A program made the translations under genes and the position numbers. This document shows, piece after piece, positions 59,973 through 64,000 of a DNA stretch of 64,000 bases. The notes under the pieces were generated by a model that ran no database searches, was not told the DNA's origin, and saw only the letters and a program-made list of their open reading frames with translations. Origin of the DNA: Chamaecyparis obtusa (Eukaryota > Streptophyta > Pinopsida > Cupressales > Cupressaceae); the NCBI GenBank assembly GCA_027943335.1, contig BSBK01006423.1, forward strand, positions 195,001-259,000. Reading direction: 5' to 3'. How positions within the stretch are numbered: position 1 is the stretch's first letter; the number at the start of each line of letters is the position of its first letter.

Positions 59973-62715
59973 ACTTGCATGACCCACACCCAAATTAAAA
60001 AATAAAAGTTGCTCTCTATATCGAACATTTTAGTAAAACCAAATTGTCGTGTAAATGTGTAATTGATTATTAATTGGTTATTATGCCTAGCTTAATTTAT
60101 TTTATGCTATTCATGAAAGGAGTTGATATAGGTTTTTAATTTTATTATGTTTAAGAATTTAGAGGTTAAGGTTAATTATAGATTTGAGTTAATTAATAGT
60201 TGTAGGATTTGATTTAATATATAAATAGTGTTTAAAGCATTAAAATACATGGAAATAATATAAGTCTAAGATACATGAAAGTAAGATTAGTCAAATATCT
60301 AAATAGGTCAACACAAATCATACACTTTTTGAGATTCCATTTTACTTCCACTTTGACTTACATGTGAACTACAATAAATAATGTATGTTAAAGTAAGAAG
60401 ATACTCAACATGAATGTAAATAGCATGAAATGATATAAGGATATAGAATATGATTCCACACATGCTCCTTATAATTAATACGTACCATATCATAAATACA
60501 ATCATAAAATTCCATAAGATTTCAACAAGAATTCAAAATAAGAGAATATGAAAGAGATCAAATCATGAAATGGTTTTCTTATATCACATAAGAGGTATTA
60601 TAACCATAAGTTAATTACTATAACCATAAGTCATCAAATAATGGTAGTGATATTATATGCCCCATCAAAACATGGTTCATTTGAAGATAAATATTGTTTC
60701 TTAGTTTAGCATATAATGATTGAGATACCATGATGAAAAAATTATGGCTAGACACTCCTTTGTTTGAGTGTAAGTGTTTTTATAATTGAGAAGGTTGTGA
60801 ATAGTAAAGTTCACATCACTTTCTTTCCCATACTCATCATCTCATTCTAAGATTCTTGGAGTCAAAACATTCATTTCTCATGAAGAAAAAATGAGGGTAA
60901 ATCTTGTTTAGATGGCATGAGAACTAAAGGGGAGAGAAGAAATCTATTTAGTTTATAAAGAGAATATTAAAGGAATATATTATCTATGTTATTTTTGTGT
61001 TTTTATTAAGTATACTATTGATTGGTTGGTAAGATTCCAGAAAGAATTTTTGAATAGCACCTTAATTGACCTAAGAATGTTCTTAATACATATTTAGTGG
61101 TTGGGACAATTAAATATAGTGCAATCTTCACTTTAGCAAGTTTTATGTCTATTTATCCATGTGAGATGATAAAGCTTAATATTTAATAGAACTATAATGT
61201 CAAGTACATTATTTTTTAGATTTAACTTAACCATGTAAGAATGCAATCTAGTAACATATTCATGTATATCCTTCAGATGGTCTACTCTATTTTTATGTTT
61301 TTATAATATCACACTAAAGGACATGTTTAGATGGTGGATAATGAATAACCTAGCCCCTATATTTCACATCTCAAAGGGAATTGTGCAATACCATTTAGAA
61401 GATTCCACATGATTGGTGAATGTCATTTTGTCTTTCTTCAATTTTGACAAAAAAATATTTTATTATAGTCAATAATCCATGAGGTATAAAATTCCATAAT
61501 TTAAAGTAGAACCAATAATCTAATCTATAGAAGGAAGAGGAACATTGTCTCAAGGGAAAGACTTCTTAAAATATATAACCTTGGATGCACAAATATTTCC
61601 AAGTAAAGACATAAAAAATTAATGAGAAGTTTTAGATGTAATTTTATAGCTAGAGCTCTCTTCATTTGTCAATTAAACCCCAAGTTTTACCATGTTTAAT
61701 TATTTCGGTTGCTAATGTTTTAATATATGATTCCTCAAATCAAACATAAATATTCTAGTTTAAAAGGGGTCAAAGGTATGTTTGGATTATGTTTCAATTG
61801 TAAAATATTTAGTTCCCTTCGATTAGCTTAACTAATGTTCCCCTTTGTTATGTTGCACAATCACGGGAGACCATGAAAGACATGTATATTCTAATATTGT
61901 TATCATTTCTCATGTAATCATATGTGAAATTTTATTATCTATTCTCTACATAACTAAAACATATAATTAGTCACCCATTTCTACAACTGACACACCTCAA
62001 AATATTATGATAAACTTCAAGTTTCACAACTATGAATAAGGTTTTAAACCATTACAAAAGAAGAAACTATAGATTAGGCATTTGTTTTTCATCTCTTGAG
62101 ATGGCTTATATGAAAAATAATCAAAATATTAAAATAAATCTTAGATGCTATATTTACAATATCATGAGCATTCCAATATTGTGTTGTAATTTTAAAGAAT
62201 CAATTTACATCTAATTCAAAATGACAAAAATTAAAATGTTCTTAATGCATAATTTTGAAGCCAACATGATGTGAAAATAGAAAGTAAGTCATACTCATAC
62301 TCAATAACATTGTTGGTGCAAAAGAGTTTGGTCCAACATGAGAAAGGGAGAAATTTCCCCTTTCTAAATAATTTGGATTATATATTACACCTAATTCATC
62401 ACAATAGAGGATCTAAAGCTTATTTGACAATAATATTTTCAATGTTAATTTTGGTTCTTGTGTGAACTAAAATCTTTCTCCTTCATCTTTGAACATGAGT
62501 TTGACCATGTGAATATTTCTTATTTTTCCTCATCCATGAAAAGTTCATTATATACATGTTTTGATTACATAAAAATAGGTTTTGAAAGGACCCGAAACCT
62601 TATACAAGAGCATAAAAATATATTACAATTAAAGACCAATACAACTGTGGTGTCCCACCAAACAAACCAAAGGAATAAACTAGAGTTCCTACCAAGTGGC
62701 CAGAAGTCCACAACT
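59973..62715. other. AT-rich DNA, no gene recognised
   Basis: No domain-bearing frame, no tRNA-like fold, no clear terminal repeats. Short frames (60308-60505, 62032-62214, 62271-62465) are low-information. 62580-62715 may be the 3' untranslated part of the adjacent LINE on the minus strand. Confidence 0.5.
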
Positions 62716-62732
62716 AAAACAACAAAGGGCTA

Positions 62733-64000
62733 TCAAGATTTACATTTTTTCCCATCCTTATGTGAACGTAAGTTCATATCAAAAGAAGGAGTGGAAGGTT
62801 TAAATTTTTTTCCCTCCACTATTGTCCATCCATCCTCCACCTTAACAGAATCCTTTTGCCAAGCCATAGAAGAGCTAGATGAGCCCACTAAAGGGCAGGT
62901 CACATAAGAACTCACAACTCCAGCACACAAGACAAAAGCCAGACCAAAGACAACATCACCCACTACGGAACCAGAGACACCGTCGGGAGCAATAAAATTA
63001 ACAACGTTAATGGACAAGGCCATTGAACCAGAGATAGCACCAGTGGTCTAGACATGGGTAGCACCAGCAGTCTAGAAAGGGGGTAGTAGAAGCAGCGCCA
63101 GAAGGGACAACATAAACATCTTGAGTTAGAGCCACATCAGAGCCAACACTAGCAACATCAAAGACAGCTTCAGAAGTAGCTGAAGCATCAACAAAAGCTC
63201 CATCCAAAGCATGATCATTCTGAGTTAGGCTCAAACTCGAGCCCCTTCCTTAGAAGCTTTCCAAACTATATAGTGGTGGTCAAAGGCCCCCACCCACCAA
63301 GAGGGAAATTTATTTGATTTAATCTTATTTGATTTAATCTTATTTGATAAACACCACGCAACAAGATGCCCAATGTTGTGACACTTCCTACATCTGAACG
63401 GAATACTATCATAATCCAGATTTTGAGTCAAGGAGCCCAAAGGAGAACCCAAAGTAATCTGCTCAGGGAGATCCTTAGAAACATCAACCTCCACAAGAAT
63501 ACGAGCATAAGTAGTCTTAAAATTTTCAGAGGAGTTTGAATCCACCATTTGGAAATCCCCTATAGCCTCGCCCACAGTTTCCAAAACCAAATCTAGCCAG
63601 AGATGGAGGGGAAGATTTGGAAACCTTACCCATAAGGGTATTTTATTAAATGACTCTGAGAGAGGATCAAACCCTTGATACCAGGGTTTGGCCATCAGGG
63701 GAAAATGCTCCTCCCAAGTGAAACAACTTTCACACAAAATTGTTTTCCTATCTTTGGCATTTTCAAACTTAACAATAAAAAGCCCCTAGCCACAGGGTAT
63801 ATCTTAACCACATCAAGTAGAATGGGTTCCCAATGCTTGGAGATCCAAGCATGCAAATCAGAGAGTGAGGGCCAGAAGCCCCTAAAATGAAAGATAGCAG
63901 CATGAGAAGAGAAGTCATCAACAGTTTTTAAAATCTCATCCACAGTTTGAGAATCCAGCTTAACCCTAATGGATTTACATACCGAAACCAGTTGCACAAA
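62733..64000 (-). pseudogene. LINE ORF1 (DUF4283 plus zinc knuckle), runs off window
   Basis: From the window edge leftward the minus strand encodes SKHWEPILLDVVKIYPVARG, then after a frameshift near 63715 PLWVRFPNLPLHLWLDLVLE, ARILVEVDVSKDLPEQITLG and the zinc knuckle FRCRKCHNIGHLVAWC (CX2CX4HX4C, about 63380). These are the DUF4283 and zf-CCHC_4 blocks of plant L1-type ORF1, an RNA-binding chaperone. A 15-bp tandem (63300-63345) gives an SNKIK repeat. A Ser/Val/Ala-rich tail follows to 62733 with at least one frame change. ORF2, which should follow, is not seen. Confidence 0.82.

Overview
The window looks like nuclear DNA from a seed plant with a large, repeat-swollen genome. The evidence is plant LTR retrotransposons (Ty3/gypsy with an extra RNase H, Ty1/copia with an initiator-tRNA-Met primer site), plant L1-type LINEs, CACTA (En/Spm) DNA transposons, a plant-type U2 snRNA relic, and fragments of plant gene families (CIPK, LBD, AGD ArfGAP, polyamine oxidase, ACR ACT-domain). 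A gymnosperm is a reasonable guess from the deep nesting and decay, but the sequence does not prove it. I see no intact host gene; every coding signal is a transposon or a decayed gene fragment.

Layout. 1-11356: a Ty3/gypsy element, 5' end outside the window, with LTRs of at least 1.97 kb and a badly interrupted polyprotein (2178-8845). 11357-15680: a degenerate L1-type LINE, interrupted at 11699-12689 by a short inverted-repeat transposon. 15770-15910: a U2 snRNA fossil with what looks like its own upstream promoter element. 15981-58319: two inward-facing CACTA termini flanked by the same ATA triplet, most simply one 42.3-kb nested CACTA element. 58320-64000: a possible solo LTR, AT-rich DNA, and a LINE ORF1 on the minus strand running out of the window.

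Inside the 42-kb unit are several layers. A Ty1/copia element (20952-28706) has two 1.49-kb LTRs and a perfect 5-bp target duplication. A second, complete CACTA element (35310-47006, ATA duplication) carries fragments of at least five recognisable host genes plus one unidentified exon and a CACTA coding remnant. Short repeat blocks occur in inverted order on the two sides (16.3-17.2 kb against 48.7-49.4 kb; 20.0-20.7 kb against 49.8-50.4 kb). A 1.1-kb segment at 33.1-34.2 kb is repeated at 52.1-57.5 kb, where a 4.4-kb insertion splits it; the 33-kb copy preserves the empty site. A 215-bp-arm palindrome lies at 57.3-57.7 kb.

Relative order: the outer CACTA (or its ends) and its repeat blocks came first; copia, the inner CACTA and the 4.4-kb element inserted later. 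The gypsy element landed in the LINE. Decay is dominated by C-to-T type changes: almost all in-frame stops in the gypsy polyprotein are TAG or TAA at expected glutamine positions, as expected of long cytosine methylation. The most interesting points are the gene-collecting inner CACTA, the very large outer CACTA, a tRNA-Arg-like stretch inside the gypsy LTR whose primer site also fits tRNA-Arg, and the U2 fossil. Family names come from recognition of motifs; no database search was possible.
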